64,000 bases of DNA from Ruegeria arenilitoris (GCF_013035315.1 NZ_WQHP01000006.1:124001-188000); one strand, 5' to 3'; counted from the stretch's first letter, positions 9,420 through 18,701 are shown. Notes: generated by a model not told the origin, from the letters alone. A program made the numbers and translations.

Positions 9420-10279
9420 TTTGGATCGATACCATCATACAGGGCGTTTTGCTGGGCGGGCTCTATGCGCTTTTCGCGGCCGGGCTGAGCCTTGTGTTCG
9501 GGATTATGCGCTTGGTCAATCTGGCTCATGGGGACCTGATCGTCTTTGCCGCGTATTTGATCCTTCTGTTGGTCTCATTGTTGGGGCTATCGCCATTTCT
9601 TGCGGCAACCATTGCGGCACCAATCATGTTTGGCGTGGGCTGGGCTTTGCAGCGGCACGTCCTGAACCGGGTGCTGGGACCTGATATCCTGCCGCCGCTT
9701 CTGGTAACCTTCGGCTTGTCGGTTGTTCTGCAGAACGCTCTGCTCGAGGGGTTTTCGGCCGATAGCCAACGTCTGCCGGCAGGCGAGATTGCCACGGCTT
9801 CCGTGCAGATGGGCGGGCTGAACCTTGGTGTTTTGCCGCTGCTTACATTTGCCTCGGCGATCCTTGTCATCGTGGGCCTGAACCAGCTTTTCTATCGCAC
9901 GGAATTGGGCCGGGCATTCCGCGCAACCTCGGATGATGCAGTGACAGCGGGTCTGATGGGCATTCGACCCGAGCGTATCTTTGCCACCGCGACGGCCATC
10001 GCGATGCTCGTTGTGACTTTGGCTGCGCTTTATCTGGGAATGCGCGCGAACTTTGACCCAAATATCGGCCCCGCGCGCCTGATCTACGCATTTGAGGCGG
10101 TCATTATCGGCGGTCTGGGCAGCCTTTGGGGTACGCTGGCAGGCGGCATCATCATCGGAGTCGCTCAGACCGTTGGGGCCGCGATCAATCCCGAATGGCA
10201 AATTCTGGCCGGACATTTGGCCTTTCTTATCGTGCTTCTGATCAAACCCAGAGGCCTATTTCCAAGGGCGGTGGACTGA
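9416..10279 (+). CDS. livH: ABC transporter permease, LivH type
   Basis: Inner-membrane permease of the HAAT importer, 287 residues with about eight hydrophobic segments. The N-terminus IIQGVLLGGLYALFAAGLSLVFGIMRLVNLAHGD is diagnostic of the LivH family, and the cytoplasmic loop TELGRAFRATSDDAVTAGLMGI contacts the ATPase. The frame is open further upstream, but ATG 9416 overlaps the LivF stop (ATGA), follows GGAGG and gives the family N-terminus. The downstream permease begins on the last base of its stop. Confidence 0.9.
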   Translation: MIWIDTIIQGVLLGGLYALFAAGLSLVFGIMRLVNLAHGDLIVFAAYLILLLVSLLGLSPFLAATIAAPIMFGVGWALQRHVLNRVLGPDILPPLLVTFGLSVVLQNALLEGFSADSQRLPAGEIATASVQMGGLNLGVLPLLTFASAILVIVGLNQLFYRTELGRAFRATSDDAVTAGLMGIRPERIFATATAIAMLVVTLAALYLGMRANFDPNIGPARLIYAFEAVIIGGLGSLWGTLAGGIIIGVAQTVGAAINPEWQILAGHLAFLIVLLIKPRGLFPRAVD

Positions 10280-11376
10280 TGGCTGATACTTCGATGTACC
10301 GAGTTCAGACACAGACCCGCGCGTCTTATAGCGCCGGAGCTATCTGTGTTGCGCTGATCATCCTGTTCGTGCTGCTGCCGACATTTGCCAGCCGAGGGCT
10401 AATACAGGATCTGTTCTTTATTTTCACGATGCTGGTGCTGGCGCAGTTCTGGAACTTGCTGGCAGGATATGGCGGGCTCGTTTCCGTCGGCCAGCAGGCC
10501 TTTGTCGGAATGGGGGCCTACGCCATGTTCGGCGGCGTCATCCTGTGGGGTATGGACCCGGTTCCCGCAATCCTGCTGGGTGGGATCGCGGCCTTGATCG
10601 TAGCCGTTCCCACAGCCTTCTTCGCCTTTCGCCTGCAAGGGGCCTATTTCGCCATTGGCACATGGGTCATAGCCGAAGTCATGCGCCTGCTGGTTGCTCA
10701 GTGGAAGGTGCTGGGCGGCGGCACAGGAACGTCATTGCCGCGCACGGCAACGCGCGAAATGTGGGCGACCGAGTGGATACAGACCGACTTTGATGTCCGA
10801 GGTGCTGCTGCGCGGGATATTCTGACCTATTGGCTGGCCTTGGCTCTGGTGATCACAACGATTGCAGGCATCTACTGGCTGCTCAGAACCAAGCGCGGAC
10901 TGGCACTGGCTGCGGTCCGCGACAACGTCGAAGCGGCGAAATCCGTAGGCGTTGACGCGGTGCGGATGAAGTGGCTGGTCTACCTTGTCTCAGCCGCCGG
11001 GACAGGCCTGACCGGCGCATTGATTTACGTGCAAAAGCTAAGGATCTCGCCTGATGCGGCCTTCTCGGTCACTGACTGGACAGCCTATGTGATCTTTATC
11101 GTTGTGATCGGGGGCATCGGCACCATCGAAGGCCCGATCCTGGGCGTGCTGATCTTCTTCATCCTGCAGAGCCTGCTGGCGGATTATGGCTCTTGGTACC
11201 TTATGGTGCTTGGGCTGATCGGGATTGCGGTCATGCTTTTTGCGCCACGCGGTCTGTGGGGGCTTATCTCGGAAAAGACCGGGCTGCAGATTTTCCCAGT
11301 GCGCCGTCGCCTTGTGCTGACGCACCCAAAAGGCGGCTCCAACTCAATTCAATCTGACAAACAGAGGGAGGCGTAA
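10279..11376 (+). CDS. livM: ABC transporter permease, LivM type
   Basis: Second permease of the HAAT importer, 365 residues with about ten hydrophobic segments. The N-terminal ~20 residues are hydrophilic. The segment FWNLLAGYGGLVSVGQQAFVGMGAYA near residue 60 and the late VIGGIGTIEGPILG are LivM hallmarks. ATG 10279 shares its A with the LivH stop (TGATG). A longer in-frame extension to 10126 lies inside livH and is not used. The gene ends one base before the flavin hydroxylase, tying the transporter to the aromatic pathway. Confidence 0.9.
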   Translation: MADTSMYRVQTQTRASYSAGAICVALIILFVLLPTFASRGLIQDLFFIFTMLVLAQFWNLLAGYGGLVSVGQQAFVGMGAYAMFGGVILWGMDPVPAILLGGIAALIVAVPTAFFAFRLQGAYFAIGTWVIAEVMRLLVAQWKVLGGGTGTSLPRTATREMWATEWIQTDFDVRGAAARDILTYWLALALVITTIAGIYWLLRTKRGLALAAVRDNVEAAKSVGVDAVRMKWLVYLVSAAGTGLTGALIYVQKLRISPDAAFSVTDWTAYVIFIVVIGGIGTIEGPILGVLIFFILQSLLADYGSWYLMVLGLIGIAVMLFAPRGLWGLISEKTGLQIFPVRRRLVLTHPKGGSNSIQSDKQREA

Positions 11377-11377
11377 C

Positions 11378-13135
11378 ATGGCCACCATCACAACAGATGT
11401 CCTGATCATCGGAACCGGACCGGCTGGGTCTGCAACCGCGGCTTTGCTGTCCAGCTACGGTGTCGAGAACATGGTCATCAACCGCTATCGCTGGCTGGCG
11501 AATACGCCCCGCGCGCATATCACCAACCAGCGCACGATGGAGGTGTTGCGCGATCTTGGTCACGAGGTCGAGGCCGAAGCCTATATGCATGCGGCGCATC
11601 AGGATCTGATGGGCGAGAATGTGTTCTGCGAAAGCCTCGCCGGTGAGGAAATCGGGCGTATGAAAAGTTGGGGCAATCATCCTTTGTCCAAGGCCGAACA
11701 CCTGCTGTCCAGCCCGACCATGATGAACGATCTGCCCCAAACGTTCATGGAACCGATCCTGTTCGGCACGGCCTGCCGCCGAGGCACGCAGGCCCGTATG
11801 AGCACAGAGTACTTACGCCACGAACAAGACGCGGACGGTGTGACAACGACCTGCCTTGATCGCTTGTCGGGTGAGGAAATCACGATCCGGTCCAAGTACC
11901 TGGTTGGCGCGGACGGGGGCAATTCACTGGTCGCGGAACATGCCGGGCTGCCGTTCGAAGGACAGATGGGCGTTGGTGGGTCCATGAACATCCTGTTCCG
12001 CGCGGATCTCAGAAAATATGTCGCGCATCGCCCCTCGGTCTTGTATTGGGTGATGCAGCCTGGGGCGAATGTGGGCGGCATCGGCATGGGTCTGGTCCGC
12101 ATGGTTCGTCCGTGGAACGAATGGCTGATTGTCTGGGGCTATGACATCAACCAACCAGCCCCCGAAGTTGATGAAGCCATGGCTACGCAGGTTGCGCGAC
12201 AGCTTGTCGGCGACCCCGAGCTTGAGATCGAACTGATCAGCGCCAACACCTGGACCGTCAACAACATGTACGCGACCCATATGCAAAAGGACCGCGTCTT
12301 TATCATGGGTGACGCGGCGCACCGCCATCCGCCCTCTAACGGGTTGGGGTCAAACACGTCGATTCAAGACAGCTTCAATCTCGCATGGAAACTGGCGGCT
12401 GTGCTAAAAGGCTATGCCGGAGAGCGGCTATTGGACAGCTACAGCGAAGAACGCGCGCCAGTTGCAAAACAGATTGTAACGCGGGCAAATCAGTCTATCG
12501 GCGAGTTCGGACCGATCTTTGAAGCGCTGGGCATGGCCGAAGGTGTCGACCCGGAAGTCATGCAAAGCAACCTCGAGGCCCGCACAGGGTCAACGCCCGA
12601 AGCCGCCGCGCAACGAAAGGCCATTCGTGAGGCGATTGCGTTCAAAAAATATGAGTTTGACGCCCATGGTGTCGAAATGAACCAGCGCTACGACTCCTGC
12701 GCGATTGAAACCGATGGTCAACCTAACCCAGGCTTCGATCAGGACGCCGAGCTGCATTATCAGCCGACAACATGGCCCGGCGCACGCATTCCTCATGTGT
12801 GGGTCTTTGATCATGACACGGGCAACAAGCACTCGACGCTGGATCTTTGCGGCCGTGGAGAGTTCACAGTGCTCACTGGCATCGGGGGCGAAGCGTGGGT
12901 GGCCGCTGCTAAGACCGTGTCGAAGGAGCTCGGGATGCCTATTCGCTGCCATGTCATTGGCCCTCGTCAAACCTATGTCGATCATGCCGGTGATTGGGCC
13001 CGGGCGTCCGAGGTCTCGGACACAGGCTGTCTCGTTGTGCGCCCAGATCAGCACGTAGCCTGGCGTTCAGCAGACATGGTCGCGGATGCCGAGGCTGAGC
13101 TGCGCCGGGCTTTGACCAAAATCCTTTCGCGATAA
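11378..13135 (+). CDS. FAD-dependent aromatic hydroxylase, phenol 2-monooxygenase/TfdB-like
   Basis: Group A flavoprotein monooxygenase, 585 residues, the length of TfdB and related phenol or resorcinol hydroxylases. Visible are the FAD-binding GTGPAGSATAALL at residues ~12-24, the DG motif in VGADGGNSLVAEHAGLPFEG near residue 180, and the GD motif VFIMGDAAHRHPPSNGLGSN near residue 310, followed by a thioredoxin-like C-terminal domain. It would hydroxylate a phenolic compound using NAD(P)H and O2, supplying a trihydroxybenzene to the dioxygenase 39 bases downstream. Resorcinol or a dihydroxybenzoate is a reasonable guess, but the sequence does not fix the substrate. AGGGAGG precedes the ATG. 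Confidence 0.85.
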   Translation: MATITTDVLIIGTGPAGSATAALLSSYGVENMVINRYRWLANTPRAHITNQRTMEVLRDLGHEVEAEAYMHAAHQDLMGENVFCESLAGEEIGRMKSWGNHPLSKAEHLLSSPTMMNDLPQTFMEPILFGTACRRGTQARMSTEYLRHEQDADGVTTTCLDRLSGEEITIRSKYLVGADGGNSLVAEHAGLPFEGQMGVGGSMNILFRADLRKYVAHRPSVLYWVMQPGANVGGIGMGLVRMVRPWNEWLIVWGYDINQPAPEVDEAMATQVARQLVGDPELEIELISANTWTVNNMYATHMQKDRVFIMGDAAHRHPPSNGLGSNTSIQDSFNLAWKLAAVLKGYAGERLLDSYSEERAPVAKQIVTRANQSIGEFGPIFEALGMAEGVDPEVMQSNLEARTGSTPEAAAQRKAIREAIAFKKYEFDAHGVEMNQRYDSCAIETDGQPNPGFDQDAELHYQPTTWPGARIPHVWVFDHDTGNKHSTLDLCGRGEFTVLTGIGGEAWVAAAKTVSKELGMPIRCHVIGPRQTYVDHAGDWARASEVSDTGCLVVRPDQHVAWRSADMVADAEAELRRALTKILSR

Positions 13136-13174
13136 GCAAATCCGGATCACATTTGTACAGGTTAGGAGGTCACA

Positions 13175-14059
13175 ATGGACTCGCATGAGATGGGATACTT
13201 CACCGAGGAAAACTCGGCCGAGGTCGTTGCCGCGCGGAACAAGAATGCTGAAAGCGAACGGCTGAAAGAGGTGATGGAGGTCATCACCCGCAAGCTGCAT
13301 GAAGCCGTGAAGGAAATTGAGCCAACGCAAGAAGAGTGGTTCGAGGCGATCATGTTCCTGACCAAGGTGGGCCAAATGTGCGATGACTGGCGGCAGGAGT
13401 ATATTCTGCTGTCTGACGTATTGGGCGTCTCGATGTTGGTGGACGCCGTGAACTCTCGTCGCCCGACCGGAGCGTCTGAAAACACCGTTTTGGGTCCGTT
13501 CCATGTCGGAGATGCTCCTGAATACGCTATGGGCCACAACATATGCCTCGATCAAAAAGGCGAAGACATGGTTGTGCGAGGGCGTGTGACAGATGTCGAC
13601 GGCAAGGCTCTTGAAGGCGTCAAGATCGACGTCTGGCAGGCAAATGATGAAGGGTTCTACGACGTTCAGCAAAAAGGCATTCAACCCGATTTCAATTTGC
13701 GCGGTGTATTTCGAACGGGGCCGGATGGAAGGTACTGGTTTCGTGCTGTCAGGCCAAAACACTATTCAATTCCTGATGATGGCCCAGTCGGAGATCTGCT
13801 GAATCGGCTGGGGCGTCATCCATTTCGGCCAGCCCATTTGCATTACATTGTGTCAAAGGATGGCTATGACGAACTGACAACCCACATCTTTGACCCCGAG
13901 GACGAATACCTTCATTCGGATTCCGTGTTTGGCGTCAAAGAAAGCCTGATCGCAGAATTCAACCGCGTCGATGACCCTGTGCGGTCACAAGAAGTTGGTT
14001 TTGACGGTCCCTATTGGGATGTCGAGTTCGATTTCGTTCTGGCCCCGAAAGAGGCGTGA
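13175..14059 (+). CDS. Intradiol ring-cleavage dioxygenase, probably hydroxyquinol 1,2-dioxygenase
   Basis: Non-heme Fe(III) enzyme that opens a catecholic ring between the hydroxyls. The 294 residues comprise an N-terminal helical dimerisation domain (about 1-100) and a beta-sandwich catalytic domain. The four expected ligands are present: Tyr162 (EGFYDVQ), Tyr197 (PKHYSIP), His221 and His223 (RPAHLHY). An operon with maleylacetate reductase and no muconate cycloisomerase means the product is probably maleylacetate, hence hydroxyquinol as substrate; chlorocatechol is less likely for the same reason. AGGAGG precedes ATG 13175. The BKACE gene begins one base after the stop. Confidence 0.88.
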   Translation: MDSHEMGYFTEENSAEVVAARNKNAESERLKEVMEVITRKLHEAVKEIEPTQEEWFEAIMFLTKVGQMCDDWRQEYILLSDVLGVSMLVDAVNSRRPTGASENTVLGPFHVGDAPEYAMGHNICLDQKGEDMVVRGRVTDVDGKALEGVKIDVWQANDEGFYDVQQKGIQPDFNLRGVFRTGPDGRYWFRAVRPKHYSIPDDGPVGDLLNRLGRHPFRPAHLHYIVSKDGYDELTTHIFDPEDEYLHSDSVFGVKESLIAEFNRVDDPVRSQEVGFDGPYWDVEFDFVLAPKEA

Positions 14060-14060
14060 C

Positions 14061-14894
14061 ATGTCAGAGCCCTGTATCATCTGTGTTGCGATCACCGGGT
14101 CGTTGCCAACCAAAGCCAACAACCCCGCAGTTCCCATTTCGGTCGAGGAGCAAATCGAAAGCACGCAGGCCGCGTTTGAGGCAGGGGCCACGATCTGCCA
14201 CGCCCATGTGCGCAATGATGATGAAACACCGTCCAGCGACCCAGAGAAGTTTGCGCGATTGAAAGAGGGGCTCGAGAAACACTGCCCGGGCATGATCATC
14301 CAGTTCTCGACGGGCGGTCGTTCCGGCGCGGGCAAAACACGCGGTGGCATGCTTCCGTTGCGGCCCGACATGGCCTCGTTATCCGTTGGATCGAACAATT
14401 TCCCGACGCGCGTTTATGAAAACCCGCCAGATCTGGTCGACTGGCTGGCCGCAGAGATGGTGACCTACGGGGTCAAGCCGGAGATAGAAGCCTTTGATCT
14501 AAGCCACATCCTGAAGGCCGCCGAGATGCACAAGAAAGGCCAGATCAAAGACACGCCTTATGTGCAATTTGTCATGGGTGTGAAGAACGCGATGCCAGCT
14601 GATCGAGAGGTCTTTGACTTCTATGTGAAAACAGTAAACCGGCTGTTTCCGGGTGCGCCGTGGTGCGCCGCGGGGATTGGGGCGCAACAAGAGGTTCTGA
14701 ACCATTGGGCGATTTCTGCAGGCGGTCATGCGCGAACCGGTCTGGAAGACAATGTTAGGCTGGATCGGCATACGTTGGCACCTTCAAACGCAGCGCTCGT
14801 CAGGCGAACCGTTGATATCTGTGTCCAGTATGACCGCCCGGTTACGACGGTTGATCAAGCAAGGGGCATACTCGGGTTGAAAGCTGCGTCTTGA
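14061..14894 (+). CDS. Beta-keto acid cleavage enzyme (BKACE, DUF849 family)
   Basis: 277 residues of the BKACE family, which condense a beta-keto acid with acetyl-CoA and split it to acetoacetate plus a CoA ester, using a zinc ion. The zinc-binding HAHVR motif has His47 and His49, and the C-terminal GGHARTGLEDNVR segment is the family hallmark. I start at ATG 14061, one base after the dioxygenase stop. No thiolase or 3-oxoadipate CoA-transferase gene is nearby. The simplest inference is that this enzyme handles the 3-oxoadipate made by maleylacetate reductase, giving succinyl-CoA and acetoacetate. Confidence 0.88.
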   Translation: MSEPCIICVAITGSLPTKANNPAVPISVEEQIESTQAAFEAGATICHAHVRNDDETPSSDPEKFARLKEGLEKHCPGMIIQFSTGGRSGAGKTRGGMLPLRPDMASLSVGSNNFPTRVYENPPDLVDWLAAEMVTYGVKPEIEAFDLSHILKAAEMHKKGQIKDTPYVQFVMGVKNAMPADREVFDFYVKTVNRLFPGAPWCAAGIGAQQEVLNHWAISAGGHARTGLEDNVRLDRHTLAPSNAALVRRTVDICVQYDRPVTTVDQARGILGLKAAS

Positions 14895-15030
14895 ACGCCG
14901 TCCAGCCAATAAGCGAACGGGAGGCCATTATGGAATTCCCCAAACCCCGTTGCCTGTTCTCAAAGCAATAAACCAGCCTTCCACGATTTGGCGACGAGGT
15001 GTCACAAATCGCTTGGTGGACCATTTCGGG

Positions 15031-15945
15031 TCACATATCCCATGGTGGCTTTGCGCCAATCTCCGTGATCAGAAAGTCCATGAACACCCGCACTTTGGGG
15101 GATAGAACGTTGGACTTTGGATAGATCAACCACAGAACATTATCCTCTGCGGCCTCATATTCCGGCAGTACGCGCTTTAGGCGGCCAGTCTTCAGGTGGT
15201 CATGCACACTCCACATCGCATTCAAAGAAACACCGACCCCGGCCAATGTCGCACCAACCTGACTTTGGCCGTCGTCGATAATCAACTGACCCTTCGCAGA
15301 TGTGGGGTCAAAAAAAAGAGCTTTTAGACCCGCTGGTCCTTTCAGTGGGTGGGGTTGGCGAGTCTGAAAGGAGATCAGGTGGTGGTTGGTCAGGTCCGCG
15401 GGCGTAGCAGGAGCGCCGTGCGTAGCGAGGTAACTCGGCGAGGCACAAAGAATGCGCCGGTCATCCGCCAGTTTGCGACCCTTCAAGCTGGTGTCGACAA
15501 GTGGCGCATTCCTGAGCGCAAGATCATAGCTCCCCTCGATCAGGTCAAACTGTAAATCCGACAGGCGCAGGTCGAGCGTAAGGTCAGGGTGTCGTTGAAG
15601 GAACTTTGGTAAGATTGGCACTATGTAGAGTTGTGCAAAGGTGCTTGGCGCAGCGAAGCGCAAAGTGCCCTTGATCGAAGTCGTCTGCTTGCCCATGGCG
15701 GCAAGTGCAGCCTCTTCCTGCGCGATGATCTCTCGGGCGAAGGGAAGGAAATCGGCACCTTCGAGCGACAGGGACACTTTGCGCGTTGTGCGATGCAGCA
15801 GCTCGGAACCCAAGTTTTGTTCCAGCTTGGCGAGCTTTGCGCTCGAGACGGCTGGAGCCATGCCCAAGGCGCGCCCCGCGGCGCTAATATTCAGTAATTT
15901 CGCTGCGCTTACAAACAGTCGAAGCGCATCTGTATCGAGACCCAT
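15031..15945 (-). CDS. LysR-family transcriptional regulator, divergent from the 16-25 kb cluster
   Basis: 304 residues from ATG 15945 (MGLDTDALRLFVSAAK). The N-terminal HTH includes NISAAGRALGMAPAVSSAKLAKLE and LLHRTTRKVSLS, typical of the CrgA/DsdC-like branch, followed by an effector domain beginning near GTLRFAAPSTF. In-frame ATGs upstream (15969) would add eight residues. It is transcribed away from the oxygenase gene at 16053 across about 107 bases, so it probably controls that cluster. It points toward the end of the aromatic operon, so it could also be cotranscribed with nothing else. Effector unknown. Confidence 0.87.
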   Translation of the reverse strand: MGLDTDALRLFVSAAKLLNISAAGRALGMAPAVSSAKLAKLEQNLGSELLHRTTRKVSLSLEGADFLPFAREIIAQEEAALAAMGKQTTSIKGTLRFAAPSTFAQLYIVPILPKFLQRHPDLTLDLRLSDLQFDLIEGSYDLALRNAPLVDTSLKGRKLADDRRILCASPSYLATHGAPATPADLTNHHLISFQTRQPHPLKGPAGLKALFFDPTSAKGQLIIDDGQSQVGATLAGVGVSLNAMWSVHDHLKTGRLKRVLPEYEAAEDNVLWLIYPKSNVLSPKVRVFMDFLITEIGAKPPWDM

Positions 15946-16052
15946 TATATTGCAAACCCGAATTATCAATCCATCTTTGGGCAGTTTATATGCAAATGAA
16001 CTGGTGATAAATCCCTGTCATCGACGTAACGAAACATGGATGGGAGGCGGAA

Positions 16053-16829
16053 ATGACGCGGACAGCCACAGTGAACTACCACGTTCACAAGCTCTACCGG
16101 CAAGCCTTTGAACTGGATGCAGGCGGGATTGCCGGCAACCTGGTTTCTCCCGAGCTGGCTGCCACAGCAGTTGCGATGGCAGACACCCGCGCGACGAGCA
16201 GCTTAGTTTCATTCGCCTCCGATGCCGTTGAATTCGTAACGCTTGAAACGAAGGTTCGGGATTTTGCTGGCGAAGCCTGGATACCGGAATACGATGCAGA
16301 GTTGACGGCGGCTCTGTCGGACAGGCTGGGCGCGCGCGAGGTTGTGGTTTTTGATCACACTGTTCGGACGGATGACCCCTGTGCAATACGCAAACCCGCG
16401 CGCAATGTTCACAGCGATTACAGCAAGGACGGAGCCGAACAGCGGCTTGTCGACCTGCTGGGTGCCGAGGTCGCTGCGGAATGGGCGCAAGGCCACTATG
16501 GTTTTGTCAATGTTTGGCGCCCCGTCGAACAGCCGATCATCTCAGCCCCTCTTGGTTTTGTGCGTCCGTCATCGGTTGACCCATCTGATTGGATTCTGCT
16601 GGACCTGATCTATCCCGACCGAAAAGGACAAATCATGGGGCTGGTAGGAAACCCCAAGCATGAATGGATCTATCAATCCAAGATGACGCCGGATGAGGTC
16701 GCGATCTTCAACATCTATGACAATCAAGGCCTGCCTTCGATTGCACATAGCGCCCTTGATATGGTCGAGGATCCAAACGTCGCCACCGTTCGCAAAAGCA
16801 TCGAGAGTCGCACTTTGGTGCGCTATTAA
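16053..16829 (+). CDS. CmcJ/NvfI-family putative Fe(II)/2-oxoglutarate oxygenase
   Basis: 258 residues. The segment RNVHSDYS (His120, Asp122) matches the HxD iron-binding motif in its usual RxxHxDY context for the CmcJ/AsaB/NvfI family, followed by YGFVNVWRP and the late NPKHEWIYQSKMTPDE. Members are mostly known from secondary metabolism and as uncharacterised bacterial and fungal proteins. The reaction here is unknown; hydroxylation of a pathway substrate is an inference. GGGAGG precedes the ATG. It is the first gene after the divergent LysR promoter region, and the flavin monooxygenase follows after 13 bases. Confidence 0.75.
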   Translation: MTRTATVNYHVHKLYRQAFELDAGGIAGNLVSPELAATAVAMADTRATSSLVSFASDAVEFVTLETKVRDFAGEAWIPEYDAELTAALSDRLGAREVVVFDHTVRTDDPCAIRKPARNVHSDYSKDGAEQRLVDLLGAEVAAEWAQGHYGFVNVWRPVEQPIISAPLGFVRPSSVDPSDWILLDLIYPDRKGQIMGLVGNPKHEWIYQSKMTPDEVAIFNIYDNQGLPSIAHSALDMVEDPNVATVRKSIESRTLVRY

Positions 16830-16842
16830 AGGGGACCGTGAC

Positions 16843-17808
16843 ATGTTGGACAAAACGCAGCCGACCGAGTTTGCCCGGATCAACGTGGCCTACAACCGAG
16901 TGTTTCGTTCCGGGCGGCTGAGCATTGGCCTTGTGTTGCCGCTCGAAGCATACGCAGTCGGCGCAGAGCCGACGCTGCGCGGTCATCTGGAAGCGGCCCA
17001 GAGGGCAGAGGAACTTGGGTTCGCGGCACTTTGGCTGCGGGACGTCCCGTTTAATGTTCCAAGCTTCGGTGACCCCGGACAGGTTTTCGATCCATTCGTT
17101 TATCTGGGTGCGTTGGCAACGTCGACCAACCGGATAGCGCTTGGAACCTCGAGTGTGATCCTGCCGTTACGCCACCCCGCGCATGTGGCCAAGGCAGCGG
17201 CGACGGCCGATGTACTCTCAGGCGGGCGGTTGTTGTTGGGCGTCGCTTCCGGTGACCGGCCCGAGGAGTACCCGGCTATGAACCAGAGCTTTGACGATCG
17301 GGGGGCTAGATTTCGCGATAGCGTGGAATATATCCGAGCGGTCGGTTCGGATTATCCTAAGCTCGAAGGCGCTCAGGGCACCTTGTCTGGCGGGATCGAT
17401 CTCTTGCCAAAGCCACATGGCACACGGCTACCAATGCTCATCACCGGTGGCAGCCAGCAATCGCCCGATTGGGTGGCGCAGAACGGCGACGGTTGGATGA
17501 CCTATCCGCGCAATGCGGCGGCTCAGGGCCAGGTCATCGCGGACTACCGGCGGCGTGTGAAGGCGGCGGGTCAACCGGATAAGCCCGTCATGCAATCGCT
17601 TTATGTCGATGTCGTTGCCGACCCCGCTGCGCCTCCGCGCCCGATCCATCTTGGGTTTCAGTCTGGCACCGATTTCCTGCGCAGCTATCTGCGCGAGATT
17701 GAAACGCTCGGTATCAATCACGTCGCGCTGAACTTAAGATTCAACCAAGCATCTATCGATTCCACCCTCGAACATCTGGCGGACGTTGTGCTGCCTGACT
17801 TTTCCTAA
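16843..17808 (+). CDS. Luciferase-like (LLM) flavin-dependent oxidoreductase
   Basis: 321 residues of the bacterial luciferase/F420-FMN TIM-barrel superfamily: LSIGLVLPLEAY, AAQRAEELGFAALWLRDVPF, RIALGTSSVILPLRHPAHVAKAAATADVLSGGRLLLGVASGD and the late ITGGSQQSPDWVAQNGDGWM. The frame is open to 16693, but that part overlaps the previous gene. ATG 16843 follows GGGGACC and is taken as the start. It probably uses reduced flavin for an oxygenation; no dedicated flavin reductase is adjacent. The SDR gene begins 12 bases later. Confidence 0.82.
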   Translation: MLDKTQPTEFARINVAYNRVFRSGRLSIGLVLPLEAYAVGAEPTLRGHLEAAQRAEELGFAALWLRDVPFNVPSFGDPGQVFDPFVYLGALATSTNRIALGTSSVILPLRHPAHVAKAAATADVLSGGRLLLGVASGDRPEEYPAMNQSFDDRGARFRDSVEYIRAVGSDYPKLEGAQGTLSGGIDLLPKPHGTRLPMLITGGSQQSPDWVAQNGDGWMTYPRNAAAQGQVIADYRRRVKAAGQPDKPVMQSLYVDVVADPAAPPRPIHLGFQSGTDFLRSYLREIETLGINHVALNLRFNQASIDSTLEHLADVVLPDFS

Positions 17809-17820
17809 AGGATCAGACCG

Positions 17821-18609
17821 ATGACCAAGACTATTCTCATTACAGGTTCGACCGACGGCATTGGATTGCTTACAGCAAAGAAGCTGGCCGCTGGTGGGCA
17901 CAAAGTGCTGTTGCATGGTCGTAACGTTCCCAAGTTGGAGAGCGCAGCTGCCGAGGTTGGTAGGGATGTCGAAACCTATACCGCAGATCTGAGCGACCTG
18001 GCCGCAGTTCGAAAACTGGCCGAACAAATACGCACCAAGCATGCCAATCTTGATGTGTTGATCAACAACGCAGGTGTGCTGAAAGCCCCGCAAACTGTGC
18101 TTGAAAACGGGCAGGACATTCGCTTTGTCGTGAATACGCTTGCGCCATATCTGCTGACCGAGTTGCTGCTGCCAATTATTCCCGCCGACGGGCGCGTGGT
18201 GAACCTGTCATCGGCCGCGCAGGCCCCGGTCAACATCAGGGCGATGCAGGGCAATGTCCCGCTGGCGGATATGGACGCCTATGCTCAGAGCAAGCTGGCC
18301 ATCACCATCTGGACACGGGAATGGGGCGCATCGCTATCCGATGCGCCTGCCATGGTCGCAGTAAATCCAGGATCGCTTTTGGCCTCAAAGATGGTGAAAG
18401 AGGGATTTGGCTTGGCTGGCAACGATATGAACATCGGAGCAGATATCCTGATTGATGCGGCATTGGGAGAGCGGTTCGCTGACGCATCGGGCGCCTATTT
18501 TGACAATGACAGTGGGGTATTCTCAGATCCACACGCGGCTGCACTCGATAAAGGCCACGCTGCCGACGTCATGAATACCATTAGACAATTGGTTAACCAG
18601 ACCAACTGA
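17821..18609 (+). CDS. Short-chain dehydrogenase/reductase
   Basis: 262 residues with an N-terminal Rossmann motif TGSTDGIGL (the classical TGxxxGIG), followed by LHGRN, suggesting NADP(H) preference because of the basic residue after the second strand. The LVNNAG-equivalent is LINNAGVL. The catalytic Ser is in LSSAAQAP, and the YxxxK motif is YAQSKLA at about residue 160. It resembles retinol-dehydrogenase-like SDRs. Substrate unknown; it probably oxidises or reduces an alcohol/ketone intermediate. AAGGA precedes ATG 17821. Confidence 0.87.
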   Translation: MTKTILITGSTDGIGLLTAKKLAAGGHKVLLHGRNVPKLESAAAEVGRDVETYTADLSDLAAVRKLAEQIRTKHANLDVLINNAGVLKAPQTVLENGQDIRFVVNTLAPYLLTELLLPIIPADGRVVNLSSAAQAPVNIRAMQGNVPLADMDAYAQSKLAITIWTREWGASLSDAPAMVAVNPGSLLASKMVKEGFGLAGNDMNIGADILIDAALGERFADASGAYFDNDSGVFSDPHAAALDKGHAADVMNTIRQLVNQTN

Positions 18610-18701
18610 CCCGCGCGGCGCAAAAACGCCACGCACTTCCACCATTAACCCTCCCTTACTCCTCACGCGTACTGCGTCGAGGCCCAAGAAAGGATTGCCT
18701 G

